The position numbers were made by a program, and so were the translations under genes. Source: Micromonospora coriariae (lineage in GTDB: Bacteria; Actinomycetota; Actinomycetes; Mycobacteriales; Micromonosporaceae). From it: a stretch of DNA of 64,000 bases. Location of the stretch: the NCBI RefSeq assembly GCF_900091455.1, contig NZ_LT607412.1:3534001-3598000 (forward strand). The letters are read 5' to 3'. The notes beneath the pieces were generated by a model that was not told the origin of the DNA, ran no database searches, and was given only the letters and a program-made list of their open reading frames with translations. Shown here one piece after another: positions 45,547 to 54,381 of this stretch. The stretch's first letter is position 1. The number at the start of each line of letters is the position of its first letter.

Positions 45547-45991
45547 TGAGCCTCCTCATCTCCTCACGCTGCGCAGTCAAGCCCGACGCTGGGTTTACGC
45601 TGCGCAACAAGCGGTAACGGTAGGTCGGCCGACGGGCTTCGACAACGACCCGGTTGCGGCTGCGTAACGGTCCGGGGTGCCCTCCCTTGCCAGGTGCTCC
45701 GGAACCTGCTAGCGCCAACGTGCCTTACCGCCACTGAGGTGCGCATCCTCCGGCCGGTTCACGTACCTTGTGTGATGGGCTCGGCCCGAAAGGGCTGCTG
45801 CGAGCCTGCCGCCGGGTTTCGGTCGTCCGTCGCCACCTGTCCTGTTCGGCGGTGACGAGCTCCACAAACCGTCACCGACAGTGACGAGCAACACGTCACA
45901 CTTCGTTACTGTCGGCGATTGGCTGGGATCTCGGCCGCCGGCCCGTTGAGGTCGTCCGAATGGTGGGCCGCAGCCGTGAGACGATCTGATC
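45547..45991. other. Divergent regulatory region between oligopeptide operon 2 and folD
   Basis: About 445 bases with no gene. TAACGG occurs near 45616 and 45665, echoing the TAACGG pair upstream of operon 1. Nearer folD, CCGACAGTGACGAG (45875-45888) and CTTCGTTACTGTCGG (45901-45915) form an imperfect inverted repeat with a 12-base loop, and GTCACCGACAGTGAC at 45871-45885 is itself a GTCAC-N5-GTGAC palindrome. GTGACGAGC is repeated at 45852 and 45881. These look like operator sites; the regulators are unknown. Confidence 0.45.
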
Positions 45992-46852
45992 GTGACGGCG
46001 ACGCTTCTGGACGGCAAGGCGACCGCGGCGGAGATCAAGGACGAGCTGCGGATACGGGTGAAGGCGCTCGCGGAGCGCGGCATCACTCCCGGGCTGGGCA
46101 CGGTGCTCGTCGGGGCGGACCCGGGCAGCCAGGCGTACGTCAACGGCAAGCACCGGGACTGCGCCGAGGTGGGCATCGCCTCGATCCGCCGGGAGCTGCC
46201 GGCCGACGCCACCCAGCAGCAGGTCGACGACGTGCTGGCCGAGCTGAACGCCGACCCGGCGTGCCACGGCTACATCGTCCAGCTGCCGCTGCCGGCCCAC
46301 CTGGACACCCAACGGGTGCTGGAACTGATCGACCCGGCCAAGGACGCCGACGGCCTGCACCCGGTCAACCTGGGCCGGCTCGTCCTCGGGTACGACGGCC
46401 CGCTGCCCTGCACGCCGCGCGGAATCGTGGAACTGCTCCGCCGGCACGACGTGGCGCTGCGCGGCGCCACCGTCGCGGTGGTCGGCCGGGGCAACACCGT
46501 CGGCCGCCCGCTCGGCCTGCTGCTCACCCGGCGCAGTGAGAACGCCACGGTCACCCTGTGCCACACCGGCACGCTCGACCTCGCGTCGCACACCCGGGCC
46601 GCCGACATCGTCATCGTCGCGGCCGGCGTACCGGGTCTGCTCACCGCCGACATGATCAACCCTGGCGCGGTGGTGGTGGACGTCGGCATCACCCGGGTGA
46701 TCGGCCCGGACGGCAAGGGCCGCTACACCGGCGACGTGGACCCGGGCGTCGCCGAGACGGCCGGCGCGCTCGTCCCGATGCCCGGCGGCGTCGGCCCGAT
46801 GACCCGGGCCATGCTGCTCAGCAACGTCGTCGAGCGCGCCGAGCGCGGCTGA
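45992..46852 (+). CDS. folD: Methylenetetrahydrofolate dehydrogenase/cyclohydrolase
   Basis: A 286-residue bifunctional enzyme supplying 10-formyl-THF, used by PurN and PurH. The catalytic region has [15 protein letters not shown] with the active Lys, [10 protein letters not shown], and [16 protein letters not shown]. The NADP fold has [20 protein letters not shown]. The end [21 protein letters not shown] is a family hallmark. GTG 45992 starts the conserved N-terminus; no clear Shine-Dalgarno is seen, so the transcript may be leaderless. A family C repeat begins three bases after the stop. Confidence 0.97.
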   Translation: MTATLLDGKATAAEIKDELRIRVKALAERGITPGLGTVLVGADPGSQAYVNGKHRDCAEVGIASIRRELPADATQQQVDDVLAELNADPACHGYIVQLPLPAHLDTQRVLELIDPAKDADGLHPVNLGRLVLGYDGPLPCTPRGIVELLRRHDVALRGATVAVVGRGNTVGRPLGLLLTRRSENATVTLCHTGTLDLASHTRAADIVIVAAGVPGLLTADMINPGAVVVDVGITRVIGPDGKGRYTGDVDPGVAETAGALVPMPGGVGPMTRAMLLSNVVERAERG

Positions 46853-46855
46853 CGT

Positions 46856-46912
46856 GTAAGGAAGGGCACCTTGTTAACGCCTGGTGCAGGGTAAGGGGCC
46901 CTTCTTAACCCA
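46856..46912. repeat. Dispersed palindromic element, family C copy 1
   Basis: AAGGAAGGGCACCTTGTTAA (46858-46877) is followed by CGCCTGGTGCA and then GGGTAAGGGGCCCTTCTTAAC, an imperfect inverted repeat. The reverse complement of its left half plus loop, GCACCAGGCGTTAA, recurs exactly in the copy at 58559, so the two are inverted homologues. It lies directly after folD and before mdh. Confidence 0.75.
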
Positions 46913-47004
46913 CCGAGGCCGTAACCGTCCGCCCCTGGCCTGATCGGTGCCAGGATGACTGATACGGTCCGGAAAACCGACTGGTATCAGGGAGTGGGAC
47001 GACC

Positions 47005-47955
47005 ATGGGTAAGAAGGTCACTGTCGTCGGGGCTGGCTTCTACGGCTCCACCACCGCACAGCGCCTGGCCGAGTACGACGTCTTCGACACCGTCGTGATC
47101 ACCGACATCGTTGAGGGCAAGCCCGCGGGTCTCGCACTCGACCTCAACCAGTCGCGGGCCATCGAGGGCTTCGAGACCAAGGTGGTCGGCGTGACCACCG
47201 GCCCGAACGGTGAGGGCTACGAAGCCATCGAGGGCTCCGACGTCGTGGTGATCACCGCTGGCCTGCCGCGCAAGCCGGGCATGAGCCGGATGGACCTGCT
47301 GGAGACCAACGCCAAGATCGTGCGGCAGGTCGCCGAGAACGTCGCCAAGTACGCCCCGAACGCCGTCGTCATCGTGGTCTCCAACCCGCTGGACGAGATG
47401 ACCGCGCTGGCGCAGCTCGCCACCCAGTTCCCGAAGAACCGGGTGCTCGGCCAGGCCGGCATGCTGGACAGCGCCCGGTTCACCAACTTCGTCGCCGAGG
47501 CGCTGAACGTGCCGGTCGCATCGGTGAAGACGCTCACCCTGGGCTCGCACGGCGACACCATGGTCCCGGTGCCCTCGAAGAGCACGGTCAACGGCAAGCC
47601 GCTGCGCGAGGCGATGCCGGCGGAGCAGATCGAGGAGCTGGTCGTCAAGACCCGCAACGGTGGCGCCGAGGTGGTCGCGCTGCTCAAGACCGGTTCGGCG
47701 TACTACGCCCCGTCCGCCGCCGCGGCCCGGATGGCCAAGGCCGTCGCCGAGGACTCCGGCGAGGTCATGCCGGTCTGCGCGTGGGTCGACGGCGAGTACG
47801 GCATTTCCGGCGTCTACCTGGGCGTCGAGGCCGAGATCGGTGCCGAGGGCGTCAAGCGGGTCGTCGAGACCGACCTGGACGCCGACGAGCGGGCCAGCCT
47901 CCTGGCGGCCGCCGACGCCGTCCGCGCCAAGCAGGGCGACGTCGCGAACATGTGA
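47005..47955 (+). CDS. mdh: Malate dehydrogenase, LDH-like type
   Basis: A 316-residue NAD-dependent dehydrogenase of the TCA cycle. ATG 47005 follows GGGAGTGGGA. It begins KVTVVGAGFYGSTTAQRLAE, the NAD fold, with Asp in VVITDIVEGKPAG ending strand 2 (NAD preference). The substrate loop GLPRKPGMSRMDLL has the Arg ligands; VSNPLDEMTALA, GQAGMLDSARF and the catalytic His in TLGSHGDTMVPVP follow. The LDH-like MDH subfamily is distinct from the longer mycobacterial-type MDH. It ends at a strong terminator. Confidence 0.95.
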   Translation: MGKKVTVVGAGFYGSTTAQRLAEYDVFDTVVITDIVEGKPAGLALDLNQSRAIEGFETKVVGVTTGPNGEGYEAIEGSDVVVITAGLPRKPGMSRMDLLETNAKIVRQVAENVAKYAPNAVVIVVSNPLDEMTALAQLATQFPKNRVLGQAGMLDSARFTNFVAEALNVPVASVKTLTLGSHGDTMVPVPSKSTVNGKPLREAMPAEQIEELVVKTRNGGAEVVALLKTGSAYYAPSAAAARMAKAVAEDSGEVMPVCAWVDGEYGISGVYLGVEAEIGAEGVKRVVETDLDADERASLLAAADAVRAKQGDVANM

Positions 47956-47972
47956 CCGCACCAGACAGACCC

Positions 47973-48009
47973 GGAAGGGGCGCGCCGGCACCGCCGGCGC
48001 GCCCCTTCC
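47973..48009 (+). terminator. Terminator of mdh
   Basis: GGAAGGGGCGCGCCGGC and GCCGGCGCGCCCCTTCC form a perfect 17-bp stem around a three-base loop, 18 bases after the mdh stop. Confidence 0.85.
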
Positions 48010-48054
48010 ACATCTCCCCCCGGCCCCCACCCCCTGCCCCGGGCCTCCGCCACC

Positions 48055-48119
48055 CCGTCGATCATGAAGTTGTTGCCGGCCCGTCCGGCGTGTCGGAGCA
48101 ATAACCTCATGATCAACGG
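48055..48119. repeat. Dispersed palindromic element, family B copy 2
   Basis: CGTCGATCATGAAGTTGTTG on the left pairs with CAATAACCTCATGATCAACG on the right. The loop contains CGGCGTGTC, found reverse-complemented in the copy at 11191. A C-rich stretch lies left (48010-48054) and a long stretch of G and C with GGGGCCGGGG-like units lies right (48118-48205), between convergent mdh and the MBL gene. Confidence 0.75.
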
Positions 48120-48210
48120 GGCCGGGCGGGAGCCGGGGCGGGGCCGGGGCCGGGCCCGGCCCGGGGCGGGGCCGGGGCCGGGCCGGCCCGGGGCGGGCGG
48201 CGGGGGCGGG

Positions 48211-49008
48211 TTAGGCGGGGGTGAAGGGGGTGCCGAGGTGGGGGGTGGCCAGGAGGGTGGGGGAGAGGGCCTTGAGGAGGGTGGTGCGGGATCGGCGGGC
48301 CTCGTCGGGGTCCTCCTCGTGGGCGTACGACAGGTCGGGGTCGACCAGTTGCACGGCGTGCACCAGCAGGTCGCCGGTGAGCAGCATCCGCTGGTCGGCC
48401 GACGTCAGGAGCACCGACTGGTGGCCGGGGGTGTGCCCCGGGGTGGCCAGTAGGCGTACCGCAGGGGTGAGGGCCGTCTCGCCGTCCACGACCCGGAGCT
48501 GGCCGGCGGCGCGCAACGGCGCGACCAGGCCGGCCGGCAGCCCGGGATTGATCTTTTCCGCGGCGTCCAGCTCGGCGCGTTGCAGCAGGTAGCTCGCGTT
48601 CGGGAAGTACGGCCGCCCAGGATTGCCGGTCACCGCCCAGCCGATGTGGTCGCTGTGCAGGTGGGTCAGCACGACGGTGTCGACGTCGGCCGGGTCGATG
48701 CCGGCGGCGGCCAGTTCGGCGGGCAGCCGACCGGGCACGGGCGCCCAGCTCGCGGCGGGCGCGTCGGCCGGGCCGATCCCGGCGTCGATGAGGGTCACCG
48801 GCCCGTCGCCGGCCCGGATGGCGAAGCTGCGGAACGGTAGCCACCACTGCCCGTCGGCGGTCACGGAGGTCGGGTCGCGCCGGTCGGCCTCCCGCCAGTG
48901 CGCCGCCGTGGCGTGCGGAAACGCCTCCGTCCGGGGCTGGAAGAAGGCACCCTCGGAGTCGGTGAGCGCGGTGACCGTGATAGACCCGAGGGTGCGGCTC
49001 AGTGGCAT
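48211..49008 (-). CDS. MBL fold metallo-hydrolase
   Basis: A 265-residue metallo-beta-lactamase-fold hydrolase. Metal ligands: VLTHLHSDHIGW (HxHxDH), the later His in LATPGHTPGHQSVL, Asp in MLLTGDLLVHAVQ, and a final His in LLATPHLGTPF. TLIDAGIGP before the main motif is typical. It resembles the AttM/quorum-quenching lactonase-like and alkylsulfatase-like branch in size, but the substrate is unknown. ATG 49008 starts the conserved region; no ribosome site is evident. No signal peptide. It is divergent from icd and convergent to mdh. Confidence 0.87.
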   Translation of the reverse strand: MPLSRTLGSITVTALTDSEGAFFQPRTEAFPHATAAHWREADRRDPTSVTADGQWWLPFRSFAIRAGDGPVTLIDAGIGPADAPAASWAPVPGRLPAELAAAGIDPADVDTVVLTHLHSDHIGWAVTGNPGRPYFPNASYLLQRAELDAAEKINPGLPAGLVAPLRAAGQLRVVDGETALTPAVRLLATPGHTPGHQSVLLTSADQRMLLTGDLLVHAVQLVDPDLSYAHEEDPDEARRSRTTLLKALSPTLLATPHLGTPFTPA

Positions 49009-49146
49009 CGGGTGATGATGTCAGGAGGTTTCTGCGCCGTGCAGCCCGGTTTCCGCCGGCCGGCCGAGGCCGGCTGGGGGCTGCCGGCTCGTTTCCAGTA
49101 CGCTCGTACTGCTTGAGCACGTGTCCCCCGAGAGGAGCGCCGGCCG

Positions 49147-50364
49147 ATGGCGAAGATCAAGGTAAACAACCCGGTCGTGGAACTCGACGGCGACGAGATG
49201 ACCCGGATCATCTGGAAGCAGATCCGGGAGCAGCTGATCCTGCCCTACCTCGACGTCGACCTGCACTACTACGACCTGTCGATCCAGCACCGCGACGAGA
49301 CCGACGACCAGGTCACCATCGACGCCGCCAACGCCATCAAGGAGCACGGCGTCGGCGTCAAGTGCGCGACCATCACCCCGGACGAGGCCCGGGTCGAGGA
49401 GTTCGGCCTGAAGAAGATGTGGCGGTCGCCGAACGGCACGATCCGCAACATCCTCGGCGGCGTCGTCTTCCGTGAGCCGATCATCATGTCCAACGTGCCG
49501 CGGCTGGTCCCCGGCTGGACGAAGCCGATCATCATCGGCCGGCACGCCCACGGTGACCAGTACAAGGCCACCGACTTCGTCGTCCCCGGCCCGGGCACCG
49601 TGACCATCACCTACACCCCGGCCGACGGCGGCGCGCCGATGGAGATGGAGGTCGCCAACTTCCCCGGCGGCGGCATCGCCATGGGCATGTACAACTACGA
49701 CGAGTCGATCCGGGACTTCGCCCGGGCGTCGTTCCGGTACGGCCTGGACCGCAACTACCCGGTCTACCTGTCCACCAAGAACACCATCCTCAAGGCGTAC
49801 GACGGCCGGTTCAAGGACATCTTCGCCGAGGTGTTCGAGAACGAGTTCAAGGACGAGTTCGCCGCCGCTGGCATCACCTACGAGCACCGGCTCATCGACG
49901 ACATGGTCGCCGCCGCGCTCAAGTGGGAGGGCGGCTACGTCTGGGCCTGCAAGAACTACGACGGTGACGTGCAGTCCGACACCGTCGCGCAGGGCTTCGG
50001 CTCGCTGGGTCTGATGACCTCGGTCCTGCTCTCCCCGGACGGTCGTACCGTCGAGGCCGAGGCCGCGCACGGCACTGTCACCCGGCACTACCGGCAGTAC
50101 CAGAAGGGCGAGAAGACCTCGACCAACCCGATCGCGTCGATCTACGCCTGGACCCGGGGCCTCGCCCACCGGGGCAAGCTGGACGGCACGCCGGCGGTGA
50201 CCGAGTTCGCCAACACCCTGGAGCAGGTCATCGTCGACACCGTCGAGGGCGGCCAGATGACCAAGGACCTCGCGCTGCTCATCTCGCGCGACGCCCCGTG
50301 GCTGACCACCGACGAGTTCATGAACGCGCTCGACGAGAACCTGGCGCGCAAGATCGGCGCCTGA
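49147..50364 (+). CDS. icd: NADP-dependent isocitrate dehydrogenase (eukaryotic-like type)
   Basis: A 405-residue dimeric-type enzyme making 2-oxoglutarate, CO2 and NADPH. ATG 49147 follows GAGAGGAG. It begins [20 protein letters not shown], the family start. Substrate-binding residues lie in [71 protein letters not shown], and [20 protein letters not shown] (NADP) follow. It belongs to the type II family related to mycobacterial Icd1. Transcribed alone, with a terminator after the stop. Confidence 0.96.
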   Translation: MAKIKVNNPVVELDGDEMTRIIWKQIREQLILPYLDVDLHYYDLSIQHRDETDDQVTIDAANAIKEHGVGVKCATITPDEARVEEFGLKKMWRSPNGTIRNILGGVVFREPIIMSNVPRLVPGWTKPIIIGRHAHGDQYKATDFVVPGPGTVTITYTPADGGAPMEMEVANFPGGGIAMGMYNYDESIRDFARASFRYGLDRNYPVYLSTKNTILKAYDGRFKDIFAEVFENEFKDEFAAAGITYEHRLIDDMVAAALKWEGGYVWACKNYDGDVQSDTVAQGFGSLGLMTSVLLSPDGRTVEAEAAHGTVTRHYRQYQKGEKTSTNPIASIYAWTRGLAHRGKLDGTPAVTEFANTLEQVIVDTVEGGQMTKDLALLISRDAPWLTTDEFMNALDENLARKIGA

Positions 50365-50383
50365 TCCACGCGTACCGCAGCAA

Positions 50384-50415
50384 CGGAGCCCGTCGGCACC
50401 CGCCGGCGGGCTCCG
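50384..50415 (+). terminator. Terminator of icd
   Basis: CGGAGCCCG at 50384-50392 pairs with CGGGCTCCG at 50407-50415, 19 bases after the icd stop. Confidence 0.65.
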
Positions 50416-50588
50416 GCGTGTCCGCGGTCGACACACCGCCCGCGTCACCCCGACCGGCGCGCCTCGTTGACCAGGGTGGACGAGATGCCAGTCGCGTCCA
50501 GGAAGGTTGACCGCGGTCGACCCGCGGCATGCGTGCCGATCAGCCAGCCTTCCCGGCTGTGTCGAGCACAGCCAGCCGTCCCTTCCCT

Positions 50589-50616
50589 GCGGGGGGCCCT
50601 GTCCCGGGCCCCCCGC
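50589..50616 (-). terminator. Terminator of the DeoR-galT operon
   Basis: GCGGGGGGCCC at 50589-50599 is exactly complementary to GGGCCCCCCGC at 50606-50616. It lies 20 bases beyond the galT stop in the direction of transcription. Confidence 0.75.
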
Positions 50617-50635
50617 GCCCTGTTTCCGGCCTGTC

Positions 50636-51712
50636 TCAGGCGGCGCGCAGGAGGTCGGCGGCGCGTTCGGGGGAGATGTCGTTGATGAAGACGCCCATCC
50701 CGGACTCGGAGCCGGCCAGGTACTTCAACTTGTCCTTGGCGCGCCGGATGCTGAACAGCTGAAGGTGCAGGTGGCCCAGCTCGCGGTCGATCCGTACCGG
50801 CGCCTGGTGCCACGCCGCGATGTACGGCATCGGCATGTCGAACAGCCCGTCGAAGCGGCGCAGCAGGTCCAGGTAGAGCGGCCCGAAGGCGTCCCGCTCG
50901 CTGTCGCTGAGCGCCGGGATGTCCGGCACGACGCGGCGCGGCGCGACGTGCACCTCGAACGGCCAGCGGGCCGCCGCCGGCACGAACGCCGTCCAGTGCT
51001 CGTTCTCGACGACCACCCGGTCGCCGGCTGCGCGTTCGGCGGCCAGCACGTCCGCGTAGAGGTTGCCTCCGCCGGTCCGCTCGGCGTGCCGGCGTGCCGC
51101 GGCCAGCAGCGCCCGGGTGCGCGGCGTCACGAAGGGGTACGCGTAGATCTGCCCGTGCGGGTGGTGCAGCGTGACACCGATCTCGACGCCCCGGTTCTCG
51201 AAGCAGAACACCTGCTCCACGCCGGGCAGCTCGCCGAGCACCTCGGTCCGGTCGGCGAGCGCGTCCAGCACGGTGCGGACCCGGCTCGGGGGGAGGCTCG
51301 CGAAGGAGGCGTTGTGGTCCGAGGTGAAGCAGACGACCTCGCACCGGCCGAGGCCCGGCCGGACCGGCGTGAACGGGGTGATCTCCCCGGGTTCGTCGGC
51401 CACCCGGCCGCTCAGCGACGGGAAGCGGTTCTCGAAGACCACCACGTCGTAGTCGGGGGCCGGGATCTCGGTCAGGCGGTCGCCGACCGACGGGTCGAGC
51501 GGGCACTCGTTCGCCGGCGGGAGGAAGGTGCGGGTCTGCCGGTGCACGGCGACCGCCACCCACTCGTCGGTCAGCGGGTCGTAGCGCAGTTGGGACGCGG
51601 GGGGTGGCGGCGGGAGGTCCCGGCGGTCCGGCTGGTCGCGGACGGCGTCGTCGCGCTCGTCGAAGTAGATCAGCTCCCGGCCGTCGGCCAGGTCGATCGC
51701 GGTGCGCTTCAC
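50636..51712 (-). CDS. galT: Galactose-1-phosphate uridylyltransferase
   Basis: A 358-residue enzyme of the Leloir pathway exchanging UMP between UDP-glucose and galactose-1-phosphate. The active-site HPHGQIYAYP includes the nucleophilic His of the HxHxQ motif (GVTLHHPHGQ). DEWVAVAVHRQTR, VVVFENRFPSL, WPFEVHVAPRR and the late AWHQAPVR and HLHLQLFS with metal or substrate histidines are typical. GTG 51712 overlaps the regulator stop by four bases, so galT is cotranscribed with the DeoR gene. galK and galE are not in the window. Confidence 0.95.
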   Translation of the reverse strand: MKRTAIDLADGRELIYFDERDDAVRDQPDRRDLPPPPPASQLRYDPLTDEWVAVAVHRQTRTFLPPANECPLDPSVGDRLTEIPAPDYDVVVFENRFPSLSGRVADEPGEITPFTPVRPGLGRCEVVCFTSDHNASFASLPPSRVRTVLDALADRTEVLGELPGVEQVFCFENRGVEIGVTLHHPHGQIYAYPFVTPRTRALLAAARRHAERTGGGNLYADVLAAERAAGDRVVVENEHWTAFVPAAARWPFEVHVAPRRVVPDIPALSDSERDAFGPLYLDLLRRFDGLFDMPMPYIAAWHQAPVRIDRELGHLHLQLFSIRRAKDKLKYLAGSESGMGVFINDISPERAADLLRAA

Positions 51713-52533
51713 TGCGCCGTCCCCTCACTCGTCGGCGTGCGCGTCACGCGGCCCGCCCCCGTCGCCTTCACGATGATCAATTCGCCCACCTGTTCCTCGA
51801 GTACCCGTCGGGCGGGCGGAGGCAACCGGTCGTCGCTCACCAGGACGTGCGCCGCGGCCAGCTCGACGATCGAGGAGATGCCGACGGTGCCCCACTTGGT
51901 GTGGTCGGCGAGCACCACCAGCCGGTCCGCCGCCGCGACCAGTGCCCGGTCGGTCTCCGCCTCCATCAGGTTCGGCGTGGTGAAGCCGGCCCGTTCGCTG
52001 ATGCCGTGCACCCCGAGAAAGAGCAGGTCCAGATGCAGCGTCCGGACGGTGCCGACCGCGAGCGGGCCGACCAGCGCGTCCGAGGGTGTGCGTACGCCGC
52101 CGGTGAGCACCACCGTCTGGTCCGGCCGACCGGCGGCGTGCAGGATCTCGGCGACCGGCAGCGAGTTGGTCACGACGGTCAGGCCGGGAACATCCACCAG
52201 CCTGCGGGCCAGCTCGGCGGTGGTGGTGCCGGCGGAGAGCGCGACCGCGGCGCCCGGCCGGACCAACTGGGCGGCCCGGTCCGCGATGGCGGCCTTCTCG
52301 GGCAGTTGGCGGACCGACTTGGCGTGGAAGCCAGGCTCGTCGGTCGAGCTAGGGCCGGCCGCCGTGGCGCCGCCGTGCACCTTGGCCAGCAGGCCGCGCT
52401 CGTGCAGCGCCTCCAGGTCGCGCCGGATGGTCATGTCGGAGACGCCGAACTCGATGGCCAGCTCGGTCACCCGGACGCCGCCCGTCGACCGGACCCGCTC
52501 CAGGATGGCCGCCTGCCGCTGCTGAGCGAGCAT
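51709..52533 (-). CDS. DeoR/GlpR family transcriptional regulator
   Basis: A 274-residue sugar-responsive repressor. ATG 52533 follows GGGAGG. The N-terminal DeoR helix-turn-helix (about 1-57) has RQAAILERVRSTGGVRVTEL, FGVSDMTIRRDLEALHERGL and KVHGGA. The C-terminal DeoR sensor domain (about 75-235) resembles ribose-5-phosphate isomerase: LSAGTTTAELARRL, VVTNSLPVAEIL, VVLTGGVRTPSDALVGPLA and LADHTKWGTVG. It is the first gene before galT and probably represses the operon until a galactose-derived phosphate binds. No operator could be fixed. Confidence 0.93.
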   Translation of the reverse strand: MLAQQRQAAILERVRSTGGVRVTELAIEFGVSDMTIRRDLEALHERGLLAKVHGGATAAGPSSTDEPGFHAKSVRQLPEKAAIADRAAQLVRPGAAVALSAGTTTAELARRLVDVPGLTVVTNSLPVAEILHAAGRPDQTVVLTGGVRTPSDALVGPLAVGTVRTLHLDLLFLGVHGISERAGFTTPNLMEAETDRALVAAADRLVVLADHTKWGTVGISSIVELAAAHVLVSDDRLPPPARRVLEEQVGELIIVKATGAGRVTRTPTSEGTAQ

Positions 52534-52638
52534 CCGCCGTGCCTCCCGGGGTCCACGTAGTCTCACGCGGTCAAACGTGTTCCAACAAAGATGAACACTA
52601 GCGCGTAGCCGGCAGCGGTGGAAGGAACGGGGTACGCC

Positions 52639-54168
52639 TCAGGCGGACGCGGTTTTCATCTCCACCCAGCCGGTCTCGGTCAGGTGGTGCAGCACGGCCT
52701 GCACCGCCTCCGGCACGCTCAGGTCGGTGGTGTCCACCACCAGGTCGGCGTCCGTCGGCTCCTCGTACGGATCGTCGATGCCGGTCATGCCGGTGAGCAG
52801 GCCGGCCCGGGCGCGCGCGTACAGGCCCTTGCGGTCCCGCTGCTCGCACACCTCCAGCGGGGTGGCGACGTGCACCAGCACGAAACCGGCCCCCGCGGCC
52901 AGGGCCATCTCCCGGGCGGTGGCACGGGCCGCCGCGTACGGGGCGATCGGGCAGCAGATGCCCACCCCGTGGTGCCGGGCGATCTCCGCCGCCACCCAGC
53001 CGATCCGCCGGATGTTGAGATCCCGGTCCGTCTTGCTGAATCCAAGCCCGGCGGAGAGTTCCCGGCGCACCACGTCCCCGTCGAGCAGGGTCACCGTCCG
53101 GTCGCCGCTCTCGCGCAACACGTCCGCCAGGCCTCGGGCGATTGTCGACTTGCCGGAGCCGGAGAGCCCGGTCAGGAAGACGACCAGGCCACGGTGCCGG
53201 CGCGACGGCCGGGCCCGGGCCAGCTCCTTCGCCACGGCGGGCGGGGTGTGCCACTCCGGCAGCGGGAAGCCCCGGTCGAGCAGGTCGTCGATCTCCTCCT
53301 GCGTCAGCGCGAGACGGCGGTTGCGCGGCGGGATGTCCTCCCGCCAGCGCCACTGCCCGTCCCGGTTGTCGTACGCCAGCTCGCGTGGCACCAGCACCCG
53401 CAGCCCCGCGCCGGAGAGCATCTCCCCGGTGGAGAGCAGGTGGGTTACCCCGTAGGCGGCGGAGACCCGGGCGCGCAGCAGCGCGTCGGCGATCTCCTCC
53501 CGCCGGTGCGACAGTGGCACCGCGACCAGGGTGGCCGGTGGCATCCGGTCCCGGGCGGCGAAGATGCTGCGCACCAGAGCCTCCGGCGGGAGCCCGCCGG
53601 CGCCACCCTCACCGACCGGAATCATCACCAGCAGGTGCGCGGCCAGGGTGCGGGCGGCGTGGGCGATCTGGGCGAGCTGCGGCCGGTGCAGCGGCCGGTC
53701 GGCGATCACTCCGAGCACCCGGCCCGGCGGCAGCAGCGCGCGGACCTCCTCCGGGCTGCGGCGCAACCGCTGGAACGGCCCGTGGCCACCGTCACCCAGC
53801 CGCCGGACCTGGCCGCCCACCCCGGCCACGCCCTCGCGTACCGGCCAGACGTCCGCCACGTCCAGGGCTGCCACCGGCGCGCCCTCGCCGTCGGTCAGCA
53901 CAAGCGCCCGGCGGGCCGGGTCGCGCGGATCGAAACCCTGGGCCAGCGCGGCGGGCAGCTGGAGGGTCACCGCGACCTGCCACGGCGTGCCGTCCGCCAG
54001 TCGGCCGCGGCGGCTGACCGAGACCAGATCGGCGCGGGTCATGAAGCCGGTCAGGGGGGCGTACGCGCCGGTCAGCAGCAGCTCAAGATCTGCGAGCTCA
54101 CCGGGACGCGGCGTGTACGCCGGCGCGTCCCGGAGCACCTCGTCGGGCAGCACCCAGCCGTTGCTCAT
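52639..54168 (-). CDS. Adenylylsulfate kinase fused to a degenerate ATP-sulfurylase domain
   Basis: A 509-residue protein; ATG 54168 follows a GGGGGG stretch. Residues about 5-320 have the layout of ATP sulfurylase (PUA-like start ELADLELLLTGAYAPLTGFM, then the catalytic domain). The catalytic motif normally QxRNPxHxxH reads IADRPLHRPQ (about 155-164), and the GRDHAG-type motif reads STGEMLSGAG (about 246-255), so sulfurylase activity is unlikely. Residues about 330-505 are an intact APS kinase: P-loop GLSGSGKST (334-342), LLDGDVVRRELSAGLGFSKT, DRDLNIRRIGWVAAE and MTGIDDPYEEP. It should phosphorylate APS to PAPS. No other sulfate-assimilation gene is nearby. Confidence 0.85.
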   Translation of the reverse strand: MSNGWVLPDEVLRDAPAYTPRPGELADLELLLTGAYAPLTGFMTRADLVSVSRRGRLADGTPWQVAVTLQLPAALAQGFDPRDPARRALVLTDGEGAPVAALDVADVWPVREGVAGVGGQVRRLGDGGHGPFQRLRRSPEEVRALLPPGRVLGVIADRPLHRPQLAQIAHAARTLAAHLLVMIPVGEGGAGGLPPEALVRSIFAARDRMPPATLVAVPLSHRREEIADALLRARVSAAYGVTHLLSTGEMLSGAGLRVLVPRELAYDNRDGQWRWREDIPPRNRRLALTQEEIDDLLDRGFPLPEWHTPPAVAKELARARPSRRHRGLVVFLTGLSGSGKSTIARGLADVLRESGDRTVTLLDGDVVRRELSAGLGFSKTDRDLNIRRIGWVAAEIARHHGVGICCPIAPYAAARATAREMALAAGAGFVLVHVATPLEVCEQRDRKGLYARARAGLLTGMTGIDDPYEEPTDADLVVDTTDLSVPEAVQAVLHHLTETGWVEMKTASA

Positions 54169-54368
54169 CCACACCCCCCACTCGCTGACCGGCACACAGT
54201 TTCGCAGCCGACCGCCGATCGGTCGAGGCCGCCACTCCACCACCCGGGCGGCCGGTCAGCGGCGGATCCGGCCCGCGCGCATCCGAGAACGCACCCTAGG
54301 GGTCGGCCGCCACGAGGATCAGGGGAGTGCAGGGGGCGCGCCGGTGTCCGCGGGGGGCATCGACTCCC

Positions 54369-54374
54369 TACGCT
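54369..54374 (+). promoter_or_regulatory. -10 element (TACGCT) for leaderless ABC operon
   Basis: TACGCT ends seven bases before GTG 54382, with no Shine-Dalgarno. The spacing suits a leaderless transcript of the four-gene ABC operon. Confidence 0.45.
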
Positions 54375-54381
54375 TGGCACC

